This document shows, one piece after another, positions 1 to 9,170 of a DNA stretch of 18,620 nucleotides. The stretch lies in the NCBI RefSeq assembly GCF_000313135.1, contig NW_004457586.1:854741-873360 (forward strand), given 5' to 3'. The number at the start of each line of letters is the position of its first letter. Within the stretch, counting starts at the first letter, position 1. The notes under the pieces are model-generated. The model did not search any database. It was not told the DNA's origin and saw only the letters and a program-made list of their open reading frames with translations. A program made the position numbers and the translations under genes. This DNA is from Acanthamoeba castellanii str. Neff. Lineage: Eukaryota > Discosea > Longamoebia > Acanthamoebidae.

Positions 1-1705
1 TATACTGATATGTACGTGGTACCGAGCAATTCGGTCATCAGGGCGTCGTCCTCCTCGGGCGTCTTTCCTCGGCGCCGAGTGCCGGCGATGGGGTGGGTAG
101 TGACCTCGCGATTGTAGACCTGCACCAGCATCTCGGGCGACGAACCAACTGCGCAGAACAAATAATTAAAAAAGGATATAAAGCAATAACAAACATACAA
201 ATAAATTGATAAATATAAATAAGAATATATTGATTTTATAGATAAATTATGCGATTCATTTGTGTTGTTGGTACCGAGTTGGAAGTCGTCGCAGTCGACG
301 TAGAAGGTGTAGCGCGACGGGTTGAGTTTGCGCAGCTGCTGGTAGACGTTGAACGGGTGCACGCCGATCTTGCGCGCGATGCGCTGCGAGGGCACCACCT
401 GGATGAAGTCGCCGTCGATGATCCGCTCGCGCAGCTTGCGCACCATTCCCTCGTAGCCCTCCTTGCCCACATTCGACACACCCTCGTGCCTGCGCGCAAC
501 GATGAGTCATGCGCACGCCACACACACACACACACACACACACACAACCGCACACGCACACGCACACGCGAGGGCGTACCGTGTCGGGTCGGCATCAACG
601 AACTGGACGGCCGGCTGCGCTAGTCGGCTGCGGAGCTCTTCGATCCGGGCCACGGAGAGGGCGTAGTTCTTGACCACGTCGCCCTCCAGCGAACAGAGCG
701 CAACGATGCGCATCTTCTGCGTCGCGTGATCGAACGCGATGAACGAATTCACGAACATGAACATGCTTTCCTGTAGCCCCGCGTGCGTGTGCGGTGGTGT
801 GTGTGTGTGTGTGTGTGCGTGCGTGGTTAGTGGATTGGATGGCAAGCGACGAAGACTGAGGCAAGAGAGACGCGCGCGTACGGGGAGTTGTAGGGTGTCC
901 GGCTGGGCGTACTGGTCCACCCGCGGCTCGAAGTAGCGGATGCAGTCGTACGAGATATACCCGAACGCCGCGCCGTTCAACACCTCCGGCTCCAGCCTGT
1001 ACTCGCTCGCCACCTGCGCGTTCATAGAAAGTCAGACGTTAGACCTGACCGTGCGTGCGTGTGCGGTTGCGTGCGTGTGCGGTTGCGTGCGTCGCGCGCG
1101 CGGTGGAAGGGAGAAGTGACCTTGTGGTTGGCCAGCTCGCGCTCGAGGTGGACGAGCGGGTCGCCGTGGTGCTCCAGGCCGGGGCCGGTGCGCATGACCT
1201 TCCACGGTTCGGCGGACACGATGGAGTGGCGCAGCACGATCGGGTTGTTCTTCTCCGACAGCTCAAAGATGAAGGCCAGGTTGTCGTCCTTCTCCTTGTT
1301 GGTCGTCTCGCTGCTGTTGCTGCGTCGTCGAATCTTGAGGAAGGCGGTCGTGGGCGTTTCGTCGCCTGCGTCGGATTCGCAGCAGATGGCCACGAGATTG
1401 GCAGTGCGGTCGGCTTTGGCCGCCAGCTGCTGCACTTCATCGAGTGTGGGCGCGTAGTGGTGGGTGGTGGTGCATCTTCTCAAGATCTTGCAAATGCTTC
1501 TCGAGTTCGTGTCGCTACGTCGCCAAATGGGGGTTTGTTCAACTTGAATGAACGAACGAAAAAAAGAGATAAATAAATAAAGGCCTAAATGCGAATAAAT
1601 GGATACAACAGATTTAGGAATATTGCTATCGGCGAGAGTGACGGAGTGGGGAGGGCAGTGTGATCTTCGCTTGCCTTCTCTCTTTGATGGTGCACGAAAA
1701 AACAT
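1..1705 (-). CDS. trpE: Anthranilate synthase component I (3' end off the window)
   Basis: This enzyme converts chorismate (with glutamine or ammonia) to anthranilate, the first step of the tryptophan branch. Exons read on the minus strand are about 1121 upward, 1013-882, 770-580, 489-275 and 148-23, with GT-AG introns between; the next donor is at 22 and the rest lies left of the window. The N-terminal part reads NLVAICCESDAGDETP, then GDPLVHLERELANHK. The middle has GYISYDCIRYFEP, then DGDFIQVVPSQR and LNPSRYTFYV, then GSSPEMLV and HPIAGTRRRGKTPEEDD. PIAGT (alanine) marks TrpE; aminodeoxychorismate synthases usually carry lysine there (PIKGT). The usual LLES tryptophan-binding motif reads IFELSE, with Leu in place of Ser (codon 1259-1261). 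The start is uncertain: the only in-frame ATG is at 1705, but a pyrimidine-rich acceptor near 1541 suggests a 5' intron. The gene is divergent from trpAB. Confidence 0.9.
519..546. repeat. (CA)14 microsatellite in a trpE intron
   Basis: Uninterrupted CA dinucleotide run followed by CA/CG-alternating sequence up to about 568, inside the intron between the exons 770-580 and 489-275. Similar alternating purine-pyrimidine tracts fill most introns of the flanking genes. Confidence 0.95.
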
Positions 1706-1950
1706 AACGGAGATTAATCAGAACTGCTGTTGGTCCTCCCGTTCTGTGGAGGCAACTGATCAAGAATTTGGATTATTTTAGGTTTTGTTTCGTTTGAATA
1801 ATTAACATTCTAACCAAGTGAGGGGAATGTCCGGAAGATAAACTGACAACCCACGAAGCGAAGAAGCCACAGCGCTCAAGATCTAGCGTTCATCTTCTCA
1901 CACTACGCGGAACGCACACAACACAACACAACACACCACAACACACAAAG
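1706..1950. promoter_or_regulatory. Shared upstream region of the divergent trpE and trpAB genes
   Basis: This short spacer lies between the 5' ends of two genes of one pathway and must carry both promoters. It is AT-richer than the coding parts. The last 40 nt before the trpAB start are a CA-rich leader ending in AAAG just before the ATG. I see no certain TATA box or operator. Coordinated control of the two genes is inference from the arrangement only. Confidence 0.5.
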
Positions 1951-3907
1951 ATGTCTGAGCGCATACTGAGCACTTTTGCAAAGGCCAAGGCCGAGGGCCG
2001 ACCAGTGTTTGTGCCGTTCGTGACTGCGGGCTTCCCGACCCAGCAGGCCACCGTCCCGCTACTCCTGGCCCTCGAGCAGGGTGGCGCCGATCTCATCGAG
2101 CTGGGCATCCCGCACACGGACCCTCTCGCCGATGGTCCCACCATCCAGGAGGCCTCTGCCGGTACGCCAACCCCCCCAAATCCAGCAAATCGATTTTTAC
2201 ATTTTCTATTTTCTCATTCATTCAGTCAGTCTGGTCTAATCTATATTTGCAATTAAAAAAATTAAGTAATCATGTTTTGTGAGTATATTCACCTGTCATA
2301 ACGAATATAAATACAACACAATTAAAATTTATATTTACTTATTTATACATAAATTCGTGTGCTACCCGAGTGGCGGAAACCAACTTCCGTTGCCGTAGTT
2401 CCACCATCGGGGATAATCTGACTTCCCACGCTGATCACTCCTCCTTCGCCTTTTCTTCTTTTCTCTCTTTTCGCCGCTATGCAGTGGCCCTGGAGGGCGG
2501 TGTGACGCTGCCCAAGTCCCTCGAGTTCGTTAAGGAGGCGCGGGCCAAGGGCCTCACCGTGCCCGTCGTGCTCATGGGCTACTACAACCCGTTCCGCGCC
2601 TTCGGCGAACACAAGATCGTCCAGTCCGCCAAGGAGGCCGGTACCATTCCTCTCCGTGTCGTGTCGGTGGTCGTGTCGTGCTAATACCATGCACTACTGG
2701 GTGTGTTTGGTGTAGGCGCGGACGGCTTCATCGTGGTGGATCTGCCGCCCGAGGCCAGCCAGGACTTCCGCAAACACTGTCAGGAATTCCAGATGTACGT
2801 TCCCACAATGGCCTGACGGCCAACTTCAAAATTGGGACGATCGTCCACTCGACCCCGGCCTTGTATGTTCACACACACACACAACAACCTCATTAGGTCG
2901 TTCGTGCCGCTGATCGCGCCCACGACGAGCAATGAGCGGCTCAAGTACATCAACACCATCGCCGACAGCTTCATCTACTGCGTGAGCTTGCTCGGCGTCA
3001 CCGGCGGCCGCACCCAGCTCTCCAACGAGCTCGAAAGCTTCGTCGCTCGGTACCCTCCCACTCTCGCGCGCGCGTGTGTGCGTGTGCGTGTGCGGTGGTG
3101 CGTGTGCGTGTGCGGTGGTGCGTGTGGTGTGTGCGGTGGTGTGTGCGGCGGTCTGACTGGGGTGAGGGTTGCAGTGTGAGGCAGCACATCAAGTGGCCGC
3201 TGGCGATCGGGTTCGGCATCAGCAACCGCGAGCACGTGCAGCAGGTGGCGAAGCTGGGCGAGGGCGTGGTGGTGGGTTCGCAGCTGATCAAGGTCATCCG
3301 CGAGTCGCCCGCCGACAAGCAGGTCGACGCCGTGCGCCAGGCCGTCGAGGCCCTCATCAGCGGGGTCAAGTCCGACCTCCACCTCCCGGCCGAGGTCGAG
3401 CAGGCCCAGGCCCAGATCTTCGACGCCGCGCTCCACGCCGGCCAGCACCAGCCCACCGAGCTGCCCTCGTCGTTCGGCAGCTTCGGCGGGCGCTACGCCC
3501 CCGAGACCCTCATGGGCGCCCTCGACGAGCTCGAGCAGGCCTATCTCAAGTACGCCCCCGCCCGCCCCCTCTCGCCCCCTCTCACCCCCTCCGCGGTGGT
3601 TCTGACGGGAGGGGTTCGCAGGGTCAAGAACGATCCGACGTTCCAGGAGGAGATCCGCGCGTACTACGACTATGTGGGCCGGCCCACGCCGCTGTCGCAC
3701 GCTGACCGGCTCAGCCGCGAGCTGGGCGGCGCCCAGATCTGGTTCAAGCGCGAGGACCTATGCCACACCGGTGCCCACAAAATCAACAACGCCAGTACGC
3801 TCACCGCACACGCACACGCACACACGCGACCGCACACGCTCACCGCACACGCCACGCACACAACAGTCGGGCAGGCGCTGCTGGCTAAGCGACTGGGCAA
3901 GACGCGC

Positions 3908-3939
<32 letters not shown>

Positions 3940-4533
3940 CGTGGCGACGTCGACCATCTGCGCCAAGCTCGGCCTCGAGTGCGTGGTCTACATGGGCATC
4001 GAGGACGTCAACCGACAGAGCCTCAACGTGTTCCGCATGAAGATGCTCGGCACCACCGTCATCCCCGTCCACAGCGGCTCCAAGACCCTCAAGGTTCTCC
4101 CCCCTCCTCAACCGCCGCTCGTGCGCCTTCTCTCGCTGACACCGCACACGACACGACACGACACGACACGACACGACACGACACGACACGACACGACACG
4201 ACACGACACGACACGACACGACACGACACGACACGACACGACACGACACGACGATGGTGGTGACGGTGTGTAGGATGCGGTGAATGAGGCGATGCGGGAC
4301 TGGGTGACGAACATCCGCACGACGCACTACCTGGTGGGCTCGGCCATCGGGCCGCACCCGTTCCCGACCATCGTGCGTGACTTCCAGAGCGTGATCGGCA
4401 AGGAGGCCCGCGAGCAGATCCTCCAGAAGGCCGGCCGGCTGCCCGACGTCGTCATGGCCTGCGTCGGCGGCGGCAGCAATGCCATCGGTACACCCCTCCC
4501 CGCGCGTGCGTTTGTGTCGTGTACGCTGTGCGC

Positions 4534-4571
<38 letters not shown>

Positions 4572-5049
4572 TGCAGGCACGTTCCATCCGTTCATCAACG
4601 ACAAGGAGGTCAAGATCGTGGGCGTGCAGGCGGCGGGCGAGGGTGTCCATACGGACAAGCACTGCGCGACGCTGGTCAAGGGCACGCCCGGCGTGCTGCA
4701 CGGCACGCGCACGATGCTGCTGCAGGACCCCGAGGGCCAGATCAAGTCCACGCACTCGATCTCGGCCGGGCTGGACTACCCCGGCGTCGGACCCGAGCAC
4801 GCGTGGCTGCTCGAGTCGAAGCGCGCCGAGTACGTGGCGGTGAGCGACGAGCAGGCCCTGGAGGGCTTCAAGGAGCTCACGCGCAAGGAGGGCCTCATGC
4901 CGGCCCTGGAGACGTCGCACGCCGTCTACCACGCCATCCAGCTGGCCAAGACCATGAAGCCCGACCAGATCATCCTCGTCTGCATGAGCGGTCGGGCCGA
5001 CAAGGACATGGGCACCCTCTCCGCCGCCCTGGGCGTCACCCTCCACTAA
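1951..5049 (+). CDS. trpAB (TRP5-like): Bifunctional tryptophan synthase, alpha-beta fusion
   Basis: This enzyme performs the last two steps of tryptophan synthesis: indole-3-glycerol phosphate to indole (alpha), then indole plus serine to tryptophan (beta, PLP-dependent). Exons are 1951-2161, 2485-2640, 2716-2794, 2897-3049, 3175-3549, 3622-3794, 3867-4093, 4274-4487 and 4577-5049. They total 2061 nt, or 686 residues plus stop, close to the fungal fusion (about 700). The alpha part is residues 1 to about 280, with the catalytic acids Glu50 (LIELGIP) and Asp61 (PLADGPTIQ) and the loop [10 protein letters not shown] short linker leads to beta, about 296-686, opening with [15 protein letters not shown]. 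It has the PLP lysine Lys378 (TGAHKINNA), [12 protein letters not shown], the PLP-phosphate loop GGGSNAIG, and [11 protein letters not shown] near the C-terminus. Alpha-before-beta order matches fungi. Seven of eight introns start GTAC. No break or missing key residue is seen. Confidence 0.96.
4146..4250. repeat. Perfect pentanucleotide array, 21 copies of ACACG
   Basis: A 105-nt run of the 5-mer ACACG without a single mismatch, followed by a partial ACG. It lies inside the 180-nt trpAB intron 4094-4273 and makes up more than half of it. Long open frames in this stretch on both strands come only from the repeat. Confidence 0.97.
4536..4569. repeat. (CA)17 microsatellite in the last trpAB intron
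   Basis: An uninterrupted AC/CA run ends a few bases before the acceptor ATGCAG at 4571-4576. It stands where a pyrimidine tract would normally be. Confidence 0.95.
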
Positions 5050-5263
5050 TGCCGTAGCCTTGTGGGCGTGGCTTGAAATTACCTAAATTGTCTACACTGT
5101 GTCATCGGATGGTTGATTTGTGGTGTAGCCTGGTGGCGATCCTGTATCGTGCCTCCCACACACACACACACACACAGCGCACGTTTGAAGGCCTGCAGAG
5201 GGCCAACGATGTAGATGATGTGTGGCGTGTGCAGTGGTGCGTGATCTGTTTGTGAGTTACTTC
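5050..5263. other. 3' flank of trpAB, no gene seen
   Basis: This stretch follows the trpAB stop. It has a CA run at about 5157-5176, no clear AATAAA signal and no coding-like frame. Confidence 0.6.
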
Positions 5264-5586
5264 ACGATGCGGAGACGGGGCACGTCAGCGCACACTGGAA
5301 AACTTCGGTGCCGGTGAGGTGCTGCCACCCGAGGTGGAGCAGGCTACCCGCTCGGCCGCGACCTAAGTCACCAAGCGGCGTGCTGGATGGCAGGCTGGCG
5401 ATGCGGCGGCTCAAGCAGCGCTCAACGAGGGCAACCAACGCAAAGTCGGCGATGTCGTCGGCTGACTGGACAATCGGTGCGTGTTGTGTGCGTGTTCATG
5501 TGCGAAACGGCGCCACGGGTAGGGCCAAAGGCGAGCAGAAGCTGGCAGTGTTGGAAGATGAGATGAGGCTGAGAAGCTGTAGGTGA
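5264..5586 (+). pseudogene. Coding-like GC-rich remnant, unrecognised
   Basis: One plus-strand frame reads like host protein: LENFGAGEVLPPEVEQA, then an in-frame TAA, then VTKRRAGWQAGDAAAQ and ALNEGNQRKVGD, then an in-frame TGA. A GT-rich, intron-like stretch follows from about 5478. After it another frame reads KGEQKLAVLEDEMRLRS before stopping at 5584. I do not recognise the protein and see no start. The two stops inside otherwise good coding composition suggest a decayed exon or gene end. It borders the CpG-poor island on the left, so it could be part of a host gene cut or abandoned when the island arrived. It might also be chance composition. Confidence 0.35.
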
Positions 5587-5765
5587 TGTGACCAGGTCAA
5601 AGTGGAGAGAAGAGGTAGATTGTATTGGAGGAGTTTAGGGAATATAGGTACAAGATATGGGAATAAGGAAAGAAAGAATAAGTATAATAAAAAAGAAACT
5701 TGAAGATAATGAGTATGCAACAGGCAGACTGCCCTACATCTTCCCCTCTTGCCACCCTGTTGCCA

Positions 5766-5945
5766 CATTAGTGGTCCGAGCTTACGAAGCCCAAGCGGCC
5801 AAGAGGGGCGCCCACTCGGCGGTGGTCATGTGGGTCCAAGCCAGGGGACCACCATGGGACACTTCTACGTGCGCCATGGCCTAGGCCACCTGCAGCTGCT
5901 CAAGTGGGCTCAAGCCCACAATTGCATACACCAATGTGGCAACGC
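5766..5945 (+). pseudogene. Ankyrin-repeat fragment of amoeba/giant-virus type, frameshifted
   Basis: One frame reads EAQAAKRGAHSAVVMWVQA, then GPPWDTSTCAMA, then stops with TAG at 5881-5883. From 5884 a neighbouring frame reads GHLQLLKWAQAHNC. Together these match the repeating pattern of the ankyrin family common in Acanthamoeba and its giant viruses: AA-x-x-G-H-L-x-x-L-x-W-A-x-x-x-x-C-P-W-D-x-x-T-C. About one and a half repeats survive. A shift at about 5881 separates them, and no start or F-box region can be seen. A 10-C run at about 5946-5955 follows. The family match rests on the W-A, PWD-TC and GHL-L spacing. I cannot tell host from viral origin. Confidence 0.5.
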
Positions 5946-6062
5946 CCCCCCCCCTTTCCTCTCTTGCTGTGGGTGGAAGTGGAAGAAAGAGCACAGCAGA
6001 ATGAGCAAACACTTAGATCTATTACCTCTCAACAGTCATTTGTGAGTGAACCAGGTCCCTCA

Positions 6063-7052
6063 CTACTTCTTCAGCAGGGTGATCAGGGAGATATTGTCCC
6101 AGGTAGCAGTCTGAAACCACTCCTTCACAATGGCTGCCACTCAGTCCCACTGCTCTGGGGGGTAGGACGCCTTCACCCCAGGCTTGTCCAGCATCATCCC
6201 AACAACTTCATTGGTTGGCTCTATGCTGGTCCATTCAGCTTCAAAGGGAGACATGCTAACAATCTGGTTGTTGGTGAAGCCAGCAGTGTTCAGCTGTTTT
6301 GTGAGCTCATCAGGGTCACCCAGCCTGTAGACCATGTGTGCCGTTGCTTTGGATTGCGCCTTGTCAGTGGCCTCTGTTGCTGAGGCCTGAGGAAGAGTAG
6401 CACACAACCACTTGGCAATTTCCTGCATCAGCCACAGCATTGCCACTTTCTTCCAGACAACAATGACTGCACACCCGCCAGGACACAGCACTCTCAGCAT
6501 TTCCCTGATGAGAATAGCATGAGGTTATGTAGGCTCTAACATGTGATGTGGAGGCAGACTCTACCTGAATCTTTTGACCTCATTGGGGAAGAACATCACA
6601 CCAAACACACACCCAATGGCATCCACACTGTCATCCCTCAGCAAGCTCATGTCCTGAAACAGAAGAGAGATCAGGTTGGTGAACATCATGTGGTGAAAGA
6701 AGGACAGGATGCCTATCACCTGTCCATCCATCTGTTTGCATTCAACAATGTCACTGAGACCCTGGTTGTGCACTGCAGTCCTGCAGGTGGCTACCATGGC
6801 CTCAGCAAAGTCTGTCGCCAGCACCTTGTAGTCTTTGTCACTGGCATGGATGCACTGGAGCTCCTGCCTGCAGTGCGAAAGTGCCAGTACCAGCAGCCAC
6901 ATCAAGTACAACATGGTCCTCCTTTCCAAGGTTGAGCAATCATAGAGCCTCAGCCAAGTGCAGCCAGGTAAGCTGGATTGCAAATGTGTTGTACTGCTTC
7001 ACATGCTTGCTCCATTCGTCAGGGTTGAAGCAGAATCATCAAGCAGAACCAT
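6063..7052 (-). pseudogene. Class I SAM-dependent methyltransferase, decayed
   Basis: Minus-strand exons give a Rossmann methyltransferase of roughly 260 residues. In order: NPDEWSKHVKQYN; the SAM-binding motif I LDVAAGTGTFAL; motif II VLATDFAEAM; MDGQ followed by DMSLLRDDSVDAIGC (motifs III/IV); VLCPGGCAVIVVW (strand 5); and a C-terminal tail ending KEWFQTATWDNISL. Introns 6719-6654 (66 nt) and 6564-6505 (60 nt) are GT-AG and restore the frame. Breaks: in-frame TGA at 6942-6940, just before motif I, and at 6143-6141, near the C-terminus, both in contexts fitting CGA to TGA; and a 31-nt segment (6855-6825, GT...AG) that must be removed to join motifs I and II. A likely ATG at 7052 is out of frame with the body by a shift near 7025. 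The substrate is unknown; fold assignment is firm. Confidence 0.75.
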
Positions 7053-7296
7053 CATTTTGTTCTTGCAATTTGAGCTGCCAATCACCAACAAGGCGCGCTA
7101 TGTCCCCAAAAGGACAAGCTTGGGAATGCACAGCATCCACCCCTTTTTGTGCCCTCTTAAATTCAATTGAATCAAACCACTCTCTGCAATTGGCTCCCCT
7201 GGGGATACATATCTCCCTTCCACATGAACACTGGGATATATCCTGGTTAAAAAGGTTGCAGTCTGCCCACATCACCCACCATAACTCCACAACCAA
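7039..7296 (-). other. Open frame upstream of the methyltransferase, unrecognised
   Basis: A minus-strand frame of 85 residues includes CREWFDSIEFKRAQKGVDAV and CPFGDIARLVGDWQLKLQEQ, which read like protein rather than noise. It ends with a TGA inside the methyltransferase 5' region. Cysteines are spread through it but I see no clear zinc-binding pattern. It could be an upstream exon of the methyltransferase gene or debris of another gene. It has no start context or neighbour that decides. Confidence 0.3.
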
Positions 7297-7299
7297 TCA

Positions 7300-7941
7300 A
7301 TTCAACTGTTGTATCACTTCATGGAGTGCTGGAAACATTGGCATTTACATTGATCTTCAACTTGTGCTCATTTGAAATAAGAGGTTGTTGGTGTGTATCT
7401 GCACTCTGCTCTTGTGGTGGTACTGCTAGTGAGAACAGGTAAGTCACCCAGAACTTGTGAAATGAGAGGTCCAGTCATTTTGAAAAGTGATTTTGTTTAA
7501 GCCCTATAAATGGTTTTGACAACACAAAAATGGTTTTAATTCAAAAATAGCAAGACATTTGTTGTTGGGAGCATCTTGAGAAATGACAGATTAAAATACC
7601 ATAAGGAGAGATATGATGCTGCAGAAGAATCATGAAAACAGGCCATTTTTTATTAAAAAGATAATGATAACAATAATAATAAAAAAAAAGTACAGAAATG
7701 GCAGCAGGTCAGCTCCACACCAGGGCCACTTGCAACCCACAACAATGCAGCTACTATGTAGCATTGCCAGTATGTGTTGTTGGAGGTGGGACACCCATAC
7801 ATTGATGAGCACATGCAGGTGGTGATGTCACTTCAAGTTTTTTGTCATTAATTGTCCTTTATTTGGGTACAGTGATTAAAACAATTAACCACCTGCTCGC
7901 AGGTCATTGTTTGCAAAGCAAGGGCGATGAGCTGATAAAGA
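7300..7941. other. Gap between methyltransferase and transposase remnants
   Basis: AT-rich sequence in the CpG-poor island. It has an A/T-rich patch with AATAATAAT and a run of nine As (about 7655-7690). A short minus-strand frame at 7630-7812 shows no recognisable domain. I see no gene here. Confidence 0.5.
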
Positions 7942-8808
7942 TTAAGAGCTGATGTGTGCTTTGCACAAATCATCCTTCACAAATGTGAAAACAAGCTTGC
8001 ATGGGTTCAGCTCAGGCGAGTAGGCTGGGAGAAAGGCATAGTAGATGTTGTGGTGGGCAAGGAAGCTGTTGAGGAGGGGGCGCATGTTGTCAGCGAAATG
8101 AATGGCAGCATTGTTGACAATCAGCAAGTCACCACTCTGGAGGCAGCCAGCAGCCACAGCATCTAGCACAAAATTGAAAAAATCCCACTCAGTGTTGCTG
8201 TTGTGACAAACACAAATAAAAAAATGGGGATTGACCCCGTAAATCAAGAAGGAGAGAGAGCGAAAAAGTGGTAGAAAGGGAATCAAGGGAAGAGCAAAAG
8301 AGGGGAGCACCTTGTGGGCCAATTTGATGTTGTTGTTGGAGGTGATGGGAGGCAAAATGTGCCTCATCACAAAATTTCAAACATTCAATTGGAAGTTGAG
8401 AGATGTACCAAATCCAAAGGGCTTAATGTGAAAGATTGTCAGGGGTGAACTTGAGCCATTGGACAGTCATTGGCTTCTTCCATGTCCATCTCCAATTCTT
8501 GAAAATCTGCCTCAAGAAGGAGCTGGAGATGGGCACACCCTGTTAATTGAAATGGCGTGTCAAATCAGTCAGATTAAAACAACCAAGGACAGGAGGTCGT
8601 GGATGAGCCTCTCTTCTTCTTCGCCAAATAGAAGGCCCCTAAAACTCCTGTTAGTGAAAAATTAGTTTTCCAAGAAAAAGTGATAATTTGAAAAACAAAC
8701 CTGAATCTGCCCCACTGGCCAGGCTGCCAGCCTGGTTGACACACAGCCTTCTTCCAGTACTGTATGGTTGTGTGAGCTACACCAACCAGCTTTGCTGCTT
8801 GCGTTTCA
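7942..8808 (-). pseudogene. Tc1/mariner (IS630-like) DDE transposase, inactivated
   Basis: Transposases of this superfamily cut and join DNA with an Asp-Asp-Asp/Glu triad. Read 5' to 3' on the minus strand: a helix-turn-helix (AAKLVGVAHTTIQYWKKA, 8808-8701); a 53-nt intron (8700-8648); GEEEERLIHDLL; a 44-nt intron (8583-8540); then FLRQIFKNWRWTWKKP and the first-Asp block LKFCDEAHFAS. The later block is GDLLIVNNAAIHFADN, where the second catalytic Asp of the usual DNA-x-IH is Asn (codon 8115-8113). The end block is LPAYSPELNPCKLVF, where the usual catalytic Glu of NPxE is Lys (codon 7998-7996). There is also an in-frame TAA at 8425-8423 and a frameshift between the first and second blocks (about 8220-8310). 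At least one 5' exon is missing from my reading. It cannot be active as written. Confidence 0.8.
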
Positions 8809-9170
8809 CTAGTAAGAAGAGAAAGCAACACCCACAAAAACTGACATTTGTTCAAATCCTTGCTGTGACAAAGATGTAGATTAGTAAATCTGTGCCATTC
8901 ATCAAATCATAAGGCTGAATGACAGAGAGTTGGAAGGGACTATGTACTGTTGCTTAACTTGCAGCTTGAAAGTCTTCAGTTGGGCTGGGGTGTGGGTGTG
9001 AAGCCTTGGCTTGACAGAAGATTTTAGCATTTTTTAGTTTTGAACTTTTATACTTTTTCCCTGTTCTTAGAGATTTCTTGGTCTATGTATCTCCTAACTC
9101 CTGTCCTACACTTCCTGGGGTAGAGGTAGAGGCCCCTCCAATCTACTTCATCTTTCTGTCTTTTTTTTTG

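Noticed and set aside
1..148. Aminodeoxychorismate synthase (PabB) instead of TrpE.
   Set aside because: The active-site motif reads PIAGT, with alanine where PabB usually has lysine, and the gene is paired with tryptophan synthase.
4108..4567. Long open frames on both strands across the ACACG array.
   Set aside because: They are produced by the pentanucleotide repeat inside an intron of trpAB.
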